Assembly (NCBI GenBank): GCA_013115125.1
Contig: JABANN010000569.1
Span: 1 to 20,794, forward strand
DNA from: Perkinsus olseni
Taxonomy: Eukaryota; Perkinsozoa; Perkinsida
Length of the DNA stretch: 20,794 nt
Direction of reading: 5' to 3'
Shown here: in pieces, positions 9,969-19,469 of the stretch
How the letters are laid out: the number at the start of each line of letters is the position of its first letter
Position numbering within the stretch: the stretch's first letter is position 1
Program-made: the position numbers and the translations under genes
Notes under the pieces: model-generated
What the model was told of the DNA's origin: nothing
The model's database searches: none
Seen by the model: only the letters and a program-made list of their open reading frames with translations

Positions 9969-10016
9969 CTAAATATGACTATTTGCTCCTGCCAGGAATC
10001 GAACCTGCGCGGATAC
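9969..10016 (-). other. intron-like GT-AG segment with tRNA T-arm-like motif
   Basis: Read on the minus strand, this 48-nt segment begins gtatccgcgc, contains caggttcgattcctgg and ends catatttag. It resembles the SUMO-ligase intron at 6502-6552. It is not a whole tRNA: no 5' acceptor strand (gctcctg would be needed) or D-arm region was found on that side. No minus-strand exons could be supported around it. Confidence 0.35.
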
Positions 10017-10109
10017 AGTCCTCATCGGAAAAGTGTTGTCCACGATGTCAAAACTTTTTTAGCGCGTGCCTCTTTTTTCTACCTCTTGTCCCAAATTTGT
10101 TCTCCCGCC

Positions 10110-10240
10110 TTCACCCACCTAAAAGCTCGGGTTTCTGGTCCCCTTGGGAGCAGCTTGGCCTTGGATAACAGTTCGGGTTTCTGGCTGCCCTATCGGGTTT
10201 CGGGTGGGGTTTCGGGTTTCCCTTTCTCGGCTCTCACCCG
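10110..10240. mobile_element. diverged fragment related to the 4.3-kb TIR element
   Basis: The stretch aacagttcgggtttctgg at 10167-10184 is identical to the reverse complement of part of the element at 4271-4550. The following bases (tgccctatcgg, then tttcgggtgggg) match with scattered differences. No terminal inverted repeats or target duplication were found here, so this is an internal or rearranged remnant in the opposite orientation. Confidence 0.6.
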
Positions 10241-10785
10241 CAGTCCTTCGTTTCTTTTCCTGTCCTACGAATTAGTTTTAACCTGCAGCTGAGATTGGAT
10301 TCAGCAATACCGTCTCACTTGAGCTCAGAGTCAGTTAGTTACTAACTTTGAGTAAGATGGCCTTACTTACACCCTCTTAGAACTTTGGAAGGGATTCGTG
10401 ACATCACTGATTACTTTATTGACAACTGCAGGATATTTGTGACATCCGTGACAAATTAAGGGCGCCCGAAAAAATCCGTCTTCATGATCAGGTCCTACGA
10501 GGCTTACTACTAAGCAGCACCAGCTGGATAAATGACCAGGTCGTATGCACTTCCGCCACGAGCAAGGCGCGGGACATTTCCGGTAACGGGAGAGGTCGAG
10601 TGCTCTGGAGCAGGATTTCCACCCTTCAGCGCCTGAGAACGAGTTCATAAATCCCAAGCAGGAAGATAGACTGCTGAGCGTCAGCAAGTCGAGGTCGCTA
10701 GTCCAACTCCATTACGATTAGGATACTCCTCCTGGCCGCCAGGTACACGGTTATATCGGTGGACTATGGCGGCTGCATTGGGCTC
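10241..10785. other. intergenic, no gene seen
   Basis: Nothing supportable. A minus-strand frame at 10367-10687 lacks an ATG start and any recognisable domain. Confidence 0.35.
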
Positions 10786-11564
10786 ATGACACGACCTGCC
10801 TTCGCCGAAGTGAAAGGCAAGCCGAAGACCCTGGGGGGAGCAGCAACTCCAGCAAGTGGTCAGTTAGTGTATTCGTCGCTCGAGTGGGAGCTTCCTTGTC
10901 ATAGGGCACCCAGTGAACAGCCCGAGATCTGGAGGGGGTCAGGAGGCGGGGCGGTACTTTAAGAGTTGGCAGGGGGCGGCTACAGGGGATACGGCTCTCC
11001 ACATGGCTGTTAGGTAGGGTCCTGCAGGTGGTAGACTGAATAGTCCTTAGTAGAGTGCACGACCGTCTGCTGGTGGCGGCGTTGATGATGATGGGAGCGG
11101 ACATGGAGGCGAGGAATGGCGATGGGATGACACCTGACAAGGCACTCAAGTTCAACCCGACAGAACGGCTCGATGCTGGCCTCAAGATGAGCCCTTTGGT
11201 GGGGTGCTGCTGCTGGTGCTGCTGCTGGTGCTGCTGGTTCGGGGGAGGTAATAGTCACTCTCTTCAGGACCCTCGTATAGGGGGCAGGGATTACCTGGAA
11301 GGGCTGTACTATCGTGTGGCCAAGCCCGACAGTGCGGATGATTCTTCGCAACTCAACCCGCCGAACTCCAAGGCTTCGGTGGGCGTCTGGTGGGAGTCCC
11401 TTCAGGGTTCGAGTAGGCTGCTGTGGTCGCAGGGTAATGACTACTTCGGAACGGTGGCAGCGGCCGAGGCGCAGTCCCAGTCGTTGGTGGCTGATGGTAC
11501 CCTCTGGCAGGAAGAGATATTGATGTCGATACGTAAAGCGGTGAACGGGAGTGCAGCCCTTTGA
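10786..11564 (+). CDS. ankyrin-repeat protein A
   Basis: Inferred exons are 10786-10858, 10905-11013 and 11054-11564, with introns of 46 and 40 nt and matching phases. The product is about 230 residues. Residues 51-85 form a canonical ankyrin repeat: GDTALHMAVR, then LLVAALMMMGAD and GDGMTP. Ankyrin repeats bind other proteins, and the partner cannot be told. A stretch reading CCCWCCCWCCW (about residues 110-120) comes from a GCTGCTGCTGGT repeat. It may really be a 69-nt in-frame intron (11199-11267) with the acceptor ctctcttcag, which would leave about 207 residues. The C-terminal 95 residues (for example SVGVWWESL) match nothing I know. Start and stop are uncertain because the upstream frame stays open to about 10700. 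Gene B about 800 bp downstream shares the intron position inside the ankyrin repeat. Confidence 0.55.
11206..11238. repeat. GCTGCTGCTGGT microsatellite
   Basis: A short tandem array of gctgctgctggt-type units lies inside ankyrin gene A, either coding for Cys/Trp runs or within a cryptic intron. Confidence 0.85.
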
Positions 11565-12383
11565 GATGGGATGAGGAAATCCGTTCCGTCGCAACCACTC
11601 GCCTGTTGTTGTGATCGCCGCACCTAATACATTCTGGGAAGTACCCTAGTGCAGTGTGAACCAAAAACCGTAATCATCTTGCTCAACCTGGAGAGCTACT
11701 TCGCCACCTAGTTGGAAGCTGCTGAGTACAGTCCAATCGGGAAAGAATTTCCCAAGTCCTTCATGTCACCATTGGCCCAAACTTCATCGAATTGTCTTCT
11801 GACAATTTCCTCTGTTCACACGGGCTTGTATTTATATTGTTCTCGGCCGTCCCAATCGTGCCGATGTCGTACTGCACGTAGTGGTTAGAAGAAATTCGAG
11901 GCAGCAACTTATTTTCTCTCGATTGATCTCCTTTGGGTCGCCATACACCGACATAGTTCCCTTTTTGCCGTCTTTTGGGAGCGCTCAGCGGGCCAGTGCC
12001 TTTGCTGGAGGGTGGTGCTTTTCAGAGAGGTTCAGCGCGTACCGGAGGGCCCCATCGGATGCTGCGCAGCTGGAGATTGCTACTGACATCATAGCGACCC
12101 TTTGCCGACAGGTAATAGGAAAAGTAGTTGAAGCTGCACTGCTTCGAATGATCGTTGGGACACCTCTTTCGTGGCGTTCGTTTTTATGCTACTTTCCAAG
12201 CTTCAACAGTCAGGAAACACTCGTGTAGTGATGCTAGGGCAGTAATATTTCGACGGCTTCATTCGGTCTCATTTTTTGTCATTTCTTTCTTCTAACTTTT
12301 GTAGTACTGTTTTCACCGGGTACTGTTTATTTGGTCTTTACTCGACCGACTGAGCTCTGCTGGGACTGTATTATGTCGATCAG
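11565..12383. other. gap between ankyrin genes; possible upstream exon
   Basis: 11881-12111 is open and ends at a donor-like gtaatagg. Its last part reads AAQLEIATDIIATLCRQ and may be an upstream exon of ankyrin gene B, in phase with an exon starting at 12384 across a 272-nt intron. The 12260-12330 stretch is T-rich. The evidence is weak. Confidence 0.25.
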
Positions 12384-13604
12384 GGGGCGATCGAGGGGGT
12401 GTTCTCGGCTGACGCCCCTCGATTCAAGTGGTTGGTCCTAGCTAGTGAAGCCACTCGGTCGAGGGGGCCGTCTCGTCGTCGGCCTCGCGAGGAAGAACAG
12501 CAGACGGCGCAGAATGTCTGGAGCGAGTCGAGGGTGTGGATGGGGAAGTAGGGGCGGCTGGCAGCCTGTGGAGGTGAGGACTTGGACAGGTGCGAGGAGT
12601 TGTACCCGGGGGGACCGTCGCGGCTGTTGAGCTTACCAGAAGCGGCAGAGCAACTGAGTGTTGCTGAACGATCGGGGGGCATTGGGCCCCTGTTGGGAGG
12701 GCAGGCACGGTCAGGAGGGGGGTCTGGTAAAGCCCTGAAGCTTCCAACGCAGCGGCTGTTAAAGATGAGGATAGAGGGCGAGAAGGGAGGCGGAAAAACT
12801 GCGGTAATGTTGAGCTTTGGCCGGGCCTTGAGGAGAGTTTTGTAGTCGCCGGACGAGTCGGGTAATAGGGAGAATAGTAGAGGGTACTATGACGATAGAG
12901 AAGATGAGATCTTGCCGATCGAGGGCGAGATACTCCGGTACAGGGGCCTTCGCTTTGGTAACGCTCGAACGTAAGAGGGGCTCCGTGCTCATAGGTCATG
13001 CGGTGGAGGTCCAATTTTCAGGACCATTTTCCAGTCCCCGAATTTTGAGATCGCTAACGGTGACACTCTGCTGCACGTGGCGATACGGATGAGGAATTAC
13101 TATCTTATCAGGTGAGACTTCTTTGAGGAGGAGTTGGTGGATGTTTGGTAGGTTTTTGTTGGCTTGCGCTGCTGCTAGAGGACAGCGGCGTATGGTGATA
13201 GGGCTGAAGAACAGCGAGGTAGTTGAGGAAATGCAAGTCGTTGCAAGAGCGCAAGATTTTGTAAATCTTTTGCAGGGTGTCACGTGCAGTAGATTGTCCG
13301 ACATGGAAGGGCTCGGCTCTCTTGGAGAACTATGCCCGAAAATGAATAAGGCGAAGCGAAACAAGAAGGGCCTGCCGATCGTGGAACTTCTCCTGAGTAG
13401 AGATGGTCTAGGGTGGCCTTCTCCACAGCACGGGTTTGAATACTATCAGGCGTCTTGCGGTTCAAGAGACCACAAGGGAAGCAGAGCGGGAAGCTATCGC
13501 AGTTCCTTAGTCTGAAGAAGAAGTACGGCACGTATAAGTACGGTGGGGTGTTGGATTTGAGCGATGGATGGTATGGGTTTCTTAGAATTAAGAAGAAAAC
13601 GTAG
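12384..13604 (+). CDS. ankyrin-motif protein B
   Basis: Inferred exons are 12384-12547, 12590-12803, 12846-12970, 13022-13111, 13152-13405 (with a possible in-frame 57-nt intron ending at 13271) and 13450-13604. The introns are 42, 42, 51, 40 and 44 nt, all phase-consistent. The frame is open upstream to about 12354, so the true start is unknown. An ankyrin motif GDTLLHVAIR is followed by a phase-2, 40-nt intron at the same codon as in gene A, then FLLACAAARG. The N-terminal part is acidic and low-complexity (REDEILPIEG). It contains GEKGGGKT, which fits a Walker A pattern but lies next to a splice site and has no other ATPase motifs. The C-terminus is basic and aromatic (KKKYGTYKYGG, then SDGWYGFLRIKKKT). 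No function beyond protein binding can be proposed. Confidence 0.5.
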
Positions 13605-13733
13605 CTACATCATGCGTACCATACGGTCGGATGTTTTCGTCGCTTCACGCTGTTGCGTTAGGAGGGGGACTAGGGTTCGATTCTCTCTGTCAGCAATTCT
13701 AACTCTTTTTCTTTTTCCCGGTGCCCCTTGGAA
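13605..13733. promoter_or_regulatory. short leader region before NIPA copy 1
   Basis: This 129-bp gap holds agggttcgattctctc at about 13672, similar to a tRNA T-arm, then a pyrimidine run (ctttttctttttccc) just before the ATG. The pyrimidine run could be an acceptor for trans-splicing or a leader intron. That is inference. Confidence 0.3.
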
Positions 13734-15356
13734 ATGTTGGAAGCCTTCGCGCGGCCTGGGAGTATCGGAGTGGTCCTCCTTCTTCTGGCCTGCATGGCTA
13801 TCAACTTGGGGATGATCTTCCAAAAATTGGCCACCGTGAAGTCGGGCGTCGGCACGGCAGGGTTCTGGGCAAGCTGTGGCTTCAGCATGGAATACCTTAC
13901 CAACGGGTAATACGGGCTCTCAATACTGATGACCGCCTGATGGCTGGGTGAGGATTGCGGAAGCTTCTGAACTGCGGCCGGGTCCTCCTGGCATCCAGTT
14001 GGGCAATGTCTTCGCTCTTCTCCGGTCAAGTCGGTGGGCTCGAGCGGCTAATAAGAGTCGTTCACGCTTGGTGACTGTTGCTAGGTATCTTTGGTTGGGC
14101 CTGGTCTTATACAGTGTAGGACAGTACGGCTGTCTCCATGCTCTGGCCATGGCGCCCCACTTCACCTATGCCTCCCTCAATGCTCTCATCATCATCAGCA
14201 ACTCCATCCTATCCCCGTTGTTACTCGGAGAGAAGCATAAGGGGTAGTACTGCGCTCACTCGGTAGGGTGGTAGTACTCTGGCGCAGGTGGTCGTTGCAA
14301 TGCGCATGGCTGATGGCAGCAGGATCGACTGCCGTCCTGATGGCCGATGGCTCCACCTTGATCGGCCTGTTGGTCGACGGCAGCGGTAGTAGCCCTGTGA
14401 AGGAGCATGTATGGCAGAGGGAAGCACAGCTCGAGTCACAGTAGGGGTCTGACGGGCGTGCCGAGGGTCATGTCCTTTTTCGCTTAGCTTCGCCCAACGG
14501 CCTTTCTTGGTCTTGATATCCATCATCGCCTTTGCCGTTGTGGCAGCAGCCCTCGTGAAGATGTAAGTGCCGAGAGCCTGCTTTTCGTGGGGTTGACTTT
14601 GCCAAACTCAGCCTGTCGGTGACGTCATCTCGCCTTCATTGGGTGAGGCATACAAGCGTCGACATTCTCCTCTTCGCTGTCCCTGCTGCTATGCTGGCCT
14701 CGCTGGCTCTACTCTTCGTGAGGTACTTCCTGCCCTCTGGTCGCAGCCGGTTGAAGGGCTTCTTTCCCTCTTCAGATCTGTAGTTCATCTCGCACTGACG
14801 TCACTCTCTCATCCGGAGACCATCTGGTTCCTAACGAAGCCTCAGTGGGGCATCATAGCCGTGGGGGCGACCGCAGGTGCAGGAGGGCTCTTCTTGCTCA
14901 ACTTGGGATTGATGAGGTTCAACGTGAGATTCCTGCATCATCAATGCTTCTCCCTGCTACTCCGTCGCCCTTATCAGACACTATGGTTCCTGCCCGTCTA
15001 CTACTCAGTGGCGGCTGTCCTCCAGGCGGTCGTGGCAGGAATCTATTTCGAAGGTGACGTCGCCTTCACCCGGCAGAGTTTTCCAGCTCTTGTCCGCTTT
15101 AGAATTCCGTCACCTTGGGGCGCGGTCGATGATGTTGGTCGGGCTGGGAGGAGTGATGAACGTGGCTGCGGTGTGGATGCTGCTGAGGACGGCGCCTGAT
15201 GATGACGAGGGACTGCAGATGGAGAGAACGAGGATATGTCTCACGGCCCGCCTGCCCGACCTCTACATGGAGGAGGATGGTGGTGGTGATAGGGCGACCA
15301 GCCAATGGCCAGGGACCGCCTCTAGTCTGACAGGTCGGGGGTCTGTCTTTCCGTGA
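13734..15356 (+). CDS. NIPA-type (DUF803) magnesium transporter-like protein, copy 1
   Basis: NIPA proteins are multi-pass membrane proteins linked to Mg2+ transport. Inferred exons are 13734-13906, 14085-14243, 14288-14440, 14488-14562, 14657-14722, 14776-14923, 14978-15053 and 15103-15356, about 367 residues with phases matching throughout. The first membrane helix (VVLLLLACMAINLG then MIFQK) matches copies 2 and 3. Next come the MAPH helix pair and SNSILSPLLLGEKH, the helix AWLMAAGSTAVLM, LISIIAFAVVAAALV and LLFAVPAAML. LLNLGLMRFN and LPVYYSVAAVLQ are the family's late helix pair, and the last helix is LGGVMNVAAVWML. The membrane core is complete, but the signature regions are less conserved than in copies 2 and 3. 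The five introns before 14924 are absent from those copies. The first intron (13907-14084) is the least certain join. A tail probably continues past 15356. Confidence 0.8.
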
Positions 15357-15382
15357 TGCCGCTTCCACGATACCTGTTTCAG

Positions 15383-15794
15383 CTGCCTCGCTGTTCAAGC
15401 TCGCTGGCCTTCACCTGGCTGAGATCTCGCCGGCGTCGACTCTTCGACTGGGGCGTGAGAGGCGTCCTTACATGGTTGGGAGCGAGGAAGGGGACTCGTC
15501 GATATGGTCCTGGTCTGCGGCTGGGTCCGAGGCTGCTGGACCGTCCGTTGGAGGAGAGCGACCGGAGGTCTGTCTGGTGCCCTCAGGAATCGACTGGGAT
15601 GGTAGGTCTCTCCTGCCTCTCTGCACGGCTGCTATCTTGCGTCCGCAGCCTCCGTGATCGGGGTCGAGGAAAATCACCCTCGAGAGGAGGATGGATGGAT
15701 GAAGGGTCTTTTTTCCGTATACGGCGCTGATCCATGCAGTCTGTACCGAAAAATGTATTTAAAAATGGGGCCACTATGCCACACGCAGAAATGA
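15383..15794 (+). CDS. probable C-terminal tail exons of NIPA copy 1
   Basis: If a 49-nt intron (15334-15382, donor gtcggg, acceptor ctgtttcag) is removed, the frame continues with 15383-15601 (LFKLAGLHLAEISPAS, then Ser/Gly-rich). A 47-nt intron (15602-15648, gtaggt to tccgcag) leads to 15649-15794, which ends at a TGA. Phases fit both joins. The first donor is weak. If the intron is retained, the protein ends at 15356 instead. The tail is hydrophilic with no known domain. Confidence 0.45.
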
Positions 15795-16253
15795 GGCCAC
15801 TATGTCGAGACAGACCTCGACCTTCTCAGGGCTGGAAGGAGAGACGGAAGCTTCGAGCGGTGCGAGTGTCCAATCAGCGAAGGCCAAGGCACCGGCAAAG
15901 GCATCGGAATCTTCCCGTTGGGGGTTCCCTTCCCGTTTCTCCCGCACCCGAGAGGCCTCGAGGTACCCTTTGCCGGGCGTTGCTCTCAGAAGCAGTACTT
16001 CCTTTTCAGTACCTCGAGGGCAGCAGCAGCAGCATACGGCGACGTTGGCAGTTCAGAGAAATCGCCTTGTCGTGCTGCGTAGTGTCACTGAGTGACTCTC
16101 ACCACGCTCCTCGCATAACATGTTCAGCATGAGCTGTGAATCATCCAAGGCCGTATTGAAACGGTGGTTGAGTTAGGGGGCGGAGTGCCGGTCGGGCGCA
16201 GTGGACCCTCCTTGTAGTTGACAGGGTTTATATATCGTTTGACGTCCTCTTCT
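15795..16253. other. spacer between NIPA copies 1 and 2
   Basis: It holds a 97-codon ATG frame at 15802-16095, rich in Ser, Ala and Arg with a Gln run and no recognised domain. It may be a chance frame in GC-rich DNA or a further tail exon of copy 1 (acceptor-like gaccttctcag at 15826). ggccactatg occurs twice, 26 bp apart, near 15770 and 15796. Confidence 0.25.
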
Positions 16254-17454
16254 ATGATACAGCCCAGCACCATCATCACACTCATACCGCGATGGGTGCT
16301 CGGTGCCCTTCTTTGCATCTTCAGCTGCGTCGTCATCAACTTGGGCATGATACTGCAGAAGCGCAGCGTGAAGGTTTCTCGTAGTGGAAGGCCGCCCTAT
16401 CTGCAGCCCCTCTGGGTAGGTGGCTTCACAGTCTTCCTTCTTGGTCAAGTATTATCCCTCTGGTCGCTGAGCATGGCACCACAGTCGATGCTGTCGTCCC
16501 TGGGCAGCTCCTCTCTCGTCAGCAACTCCATTCTCGCCCCGATTCTTTTGGGGGAGAAGCATACGGCTGTGTCCCTATACTCTACCGGTATCCTGCTGGC
16601 TGGGAGCCTGCTGGTCGTCTCCTGCTCGAGTCGCGCCTCCCAGGAGTTCACCCCTGCCTCATTGATGGGCTTATTCTCAATGCCGCAGTTCTTGGCGATG
16701 AGTGGCGGGATACTGGCCCTGATGGCCTACCTTGGCTGTCGAAGGATCCGCACGGGTCAGCTGGAGTCCGTGTACTTCGGAACTCTGAGCGCGCTCCTCG
16801 GGGCCTTGTCGGTCCTCTTCGCTAAGTGCGTCTCTATACTGGTATTGGGAGGCCGCTCGGAGAGCTTGCAGTCATCAGAGACGGCGGTTCGGGTTGGCTA
16901 TGCTGCCCTGGTTGTTCTTAATGTTACTTTTTCTATTCTCAGTGTATACGTGATGAACCTAGGGATCATCCGATATCGGGTAAGTCAGAGTCCCTGCTCC
17001 ATTGGCTATTGGTCGTGGCAGGCACTGGAGATCCTTCCCGTCTACTACTCCTTGGCGGTCGTCTTCCAGACCGTCACAGGCGGTGTCTTCTTCCAAGGTG
17101 GGCACCGCTCATCAACATCGAAGTTGCATTTTCTTCTACTTGTCAGAATTCGTCCACTTGTCGTCCCAGAAGTGCTTGGGTTTGGCCTTTGGAGTCCTCC
17201 TGACGTGCGTGGGCGTCCAGACTCTCGCCACCGGTGCTGAGTCGACCGAAGCGGAAGGCGGTCCTGTCTTCACTCGCGAACCCCTGCTAAGAGAGCACCA
17301 ACATATTCAGAGGTCGTACTCAGAGGCAGTTGTTCGGGAGAAACAGCGACCGGTTGGAGCGGAGCCCTGCACTCTCTCCTTGCATCGAGTTCCCGCAGGA
17401 TCGCCCTCCCTGGCTTGCCTGGATTTTGGCCTCACTCGCCGGAAGTCGTCTTAG
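16254..17454 (+). CDS. NIPA-type (DUF803) magnesium transporter-like protein, copy 2
   Basis: Inferred exons are 16254-16979, 17022-17097 and 17147-17454, about 369 residues. The introns are 42 and 49 nt, at the same codons and phases (0 and 1) as the last two introns of copies 1 and 3. The ATG at 16254 lies before the first helix. Family features in order: CVVINLGMILQK; FTVFLLGQVLSLWSLSMAPQ; SSLVSNSILAPILLGEKH; GILLAGSLLVV; YFGTLSALLGALSVLFAK; YVMNLGIIRYR; ILPVYYSLAVVFQTVTGG; and a last helix GLAFGVLLTCVGVQ. This is the pattern of nine or so helices seen in NIPA transporters. The tail after about residue 305 is hydrophilic. A 44-nt intron (17441-17484, acceptor ttttgctcag) could replace the last residues and move the stop to 17568. 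Nearest relative: copy 3, with near-identical DNA around the LFAKCVS region. Confidence 0.88.
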
Positions 17455-17798
17455 TCCCCTCAGGGTGTCTAACCTATCTTTTGCTCAGAAGTTGCCACTC
17501 TGAGCTCTCCTGCTATATACATCTCATGCACGACCTCTCGAATGAATTCTCTGAAGTCCGTCGACTAGGTTGCAATAGTAACATTCCGCGCTTAATGGTG
17601 TACTCCCTGCTCTCCTCGTCCGTATGACCATATAACCCGAGGGAGATTGCCTTTCCGTACGGTTCTGTGAAGGTTAGCGATACATTTTACTTACCAACGC
17701 TCGCGGTCTTGCGTTACTGGGCCTCGTGGCGATGCTGTATCTTCCGAGACAGGAAGGCATCAATTCCTGCTCAGTGGCAGCTTTCCTCCCATCTCTCT
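17455..17798. other. spacer between NIPA copies 2 and 3
   Basis: The first 110 bp may be an alternative last exon of copy 2. The frame of copy 3 is open upstream to 17667 but has no ATG before 17799. No other feature was seen. Confidence 0.4.
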
Positions 17799-19425
17799 AT
17801 GGGATTGCGAGAATGGGAAGTGGGCGTTGGCCTTTGCCTCGCTGCCTGTGTTATCTCCAATGTGGGTATGGTGGTCCAAAAGTTGAGTGTCTATCGTCAC
17901 GAGGAATCTGCCAAGTCCAGACGCAGCAACAGCGAAGCTTCAGCTGAGGAGTCGGAGGAGCTCCCCCGAGGGACGCCTAGCGCTGCGAACGGTGGAGGGG
18001 CCTCTTCCCTGTCTGACGGCCTCCTACCGAAGGAGCCTATGATGGTCCCTGTGTACCGGCAACCACTATGGCTGTTGGGCTTTGCGGTTTTCCTGTCGGG
18101 GCAGCTGATATCAATGTGGGCGCTGGGTATGGCCCCCCAGTCGATGCTGTCGTCTCTCGGCAGCTTCAGTCTGGTCAGCAACTCCCTCTTGGCCCCTCTT
18201 ATCCTTAACGAGCAACACAACTCAATGTCGATTTACGCTACGGTCCTGCTGGTAGCGGGGAGTGTGATGGTGGTCATTTTCTCTCATCACAGTGACCAGG
18301 AGAATACTCCTGAAGAGCTGGCGCGGAATCTCAGAGGCTTCCCATTCATCGTCATGATGGCGACCATCGTGGCCTTGCTGATCGGCTTGGCCACGCGAGC
18401 GTATCGACTGAGGAAGATACAACAGATGTTGGAGCCCATCTACTTTGGCATGGTCTCGGCCCTCCTCGGCGCGTTGTCGGTCCTCTTCGCTAAGTGTGTG
18501 TCCACCCTCCTGCACACGCTGGTGGCCACTGAAGGGGGGAGTGGCGGTATTGGTATCGCTACCGGTACCACTATACTCATATTCTCACTCAGTGCTCTGT
18601 GCTCTCTCATGAGCGTTTACTTCATGAACCTAGGGCTGATATGTTTCAAGGTGGGTTAGCGGACGAGAGAGCATTGAGCCTTCTAGTGTGGCGTCTCCAC
18701 AGGCACTCTACATCCTGCCGGTCTACTACTCCCTGGCGATAGTATTCCAGACCATCACGGGCGGTGTCTTTTTCAGAGGTAATATGGTGGGGTTTGCATT
18801 GTAAAATGATATCGGGTACAACCGCCGTTGTCTTCACGTTGTCCAGTACAGCGCGGGAAATCCGAAAAGGGTTTCGGGCGACGATCTTATTTCTATTGAG
18901 CTCGAGCTCGTATTGCCTTTATTATCGATACTTTTCCCCCTTCTCCCTTATTCGCATTCTGCAAGTAAGTCACCAATGGGCGGTGGCTCAGAATGAATGC
19001 TGATGGGAGGAGAACCCCTCCCTTGACTGCGCGTAGAATGATGCCATGTGACGGTGGAGGCGACGGTAGTAATTTCATAACGCTGTGATAACAGGAGAGG
19101 CGATTATTAAGAGAATCGGTGGTGACTCGTCGGTGTGGTCATTGACCGTAGCATTAATTTTCGCGTGCCAAGACAGGCGCAACTTGTGTTTTTTTTCTCA
19201 GAATTTTCCACCTTCACAGTTCCACAGGCTCTCGGCTTCAGCGGTGGCGTGGTCCTGACGGTGGTTGGTGTATGGGTGCTCACCACCGCTGATCTTGCGA
19301 CTACCTGTCCGGAGGACAGTAGCGAGGACGATGAAGCTTCTATTGAGGAGGAGGAGCAGCAGCAGCAGGCCCCAGTGGTGGAGGTTGTTGGTGACATAAA
19401 TGAGGCCGACTTGGAATCTGGGTAG
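17799..19425 (+). CDS. NIPA-type (DUF803) magnesium transporter-like protein, copy 3
   Basis: Core exons are 17799-18650, 18703-18778 and 19202-19425, about 383 residues if the stop at 19423 is used. The ATG at 17799 is the only one in frame before the first helix (VGLCLAACVISNVGMVVQK). A hydrophilic insert of about 50 residues rich in Ser and Glu follows helix 1 and is absent from copies 1 and 2. Then come FAVFLSGQLISMWALGMAPQ, SFSLVSNSLLAPLIL, VLLVAGSVMVVIF, FGMVSALLGALSVLFAK, YFMNLGLICFK, ILPVYYSLAIVFQTITGG and a final helix GVVLTVVGVWVL. The middle exon is exactly 76 nt, as in copies 1 and 2. Intron 2 (18779-19201) is 423 nt against 49 nt in both paralogues. The end is acidic with a Gln run and probably continues beyond 19425. 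Confidence 0.87.
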
Positions 19426-19469
19426 GCAGGCCTCGTGTGCTGGCTCTGGGTGATGCGTGGTCTCCTTAG

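Noticed and set aside
9969-10060. Minus-strand tRNA gene based on ggttcgattcc
   Set aside because: Only a T-arm-like piece and a possible 3' acceptor strand are present. The T-stem has a mismatch, and no matching 5' acceptor or D-arm was found.
11010-11594. 194-codon minus-strand frame
   Set aside because: Its composition (runs of Ala-Pro from the microsatellite) marks it as the complement of ankyrin gene A.
12770-12810. P-loop ATPase from GEKGGGKT
   Set aside because: It fits the short Walker A pattern, but it is followed at once by a splice donor, with no Walker B or other ATPase motifs. Probably chance in Gly-rich sequence.
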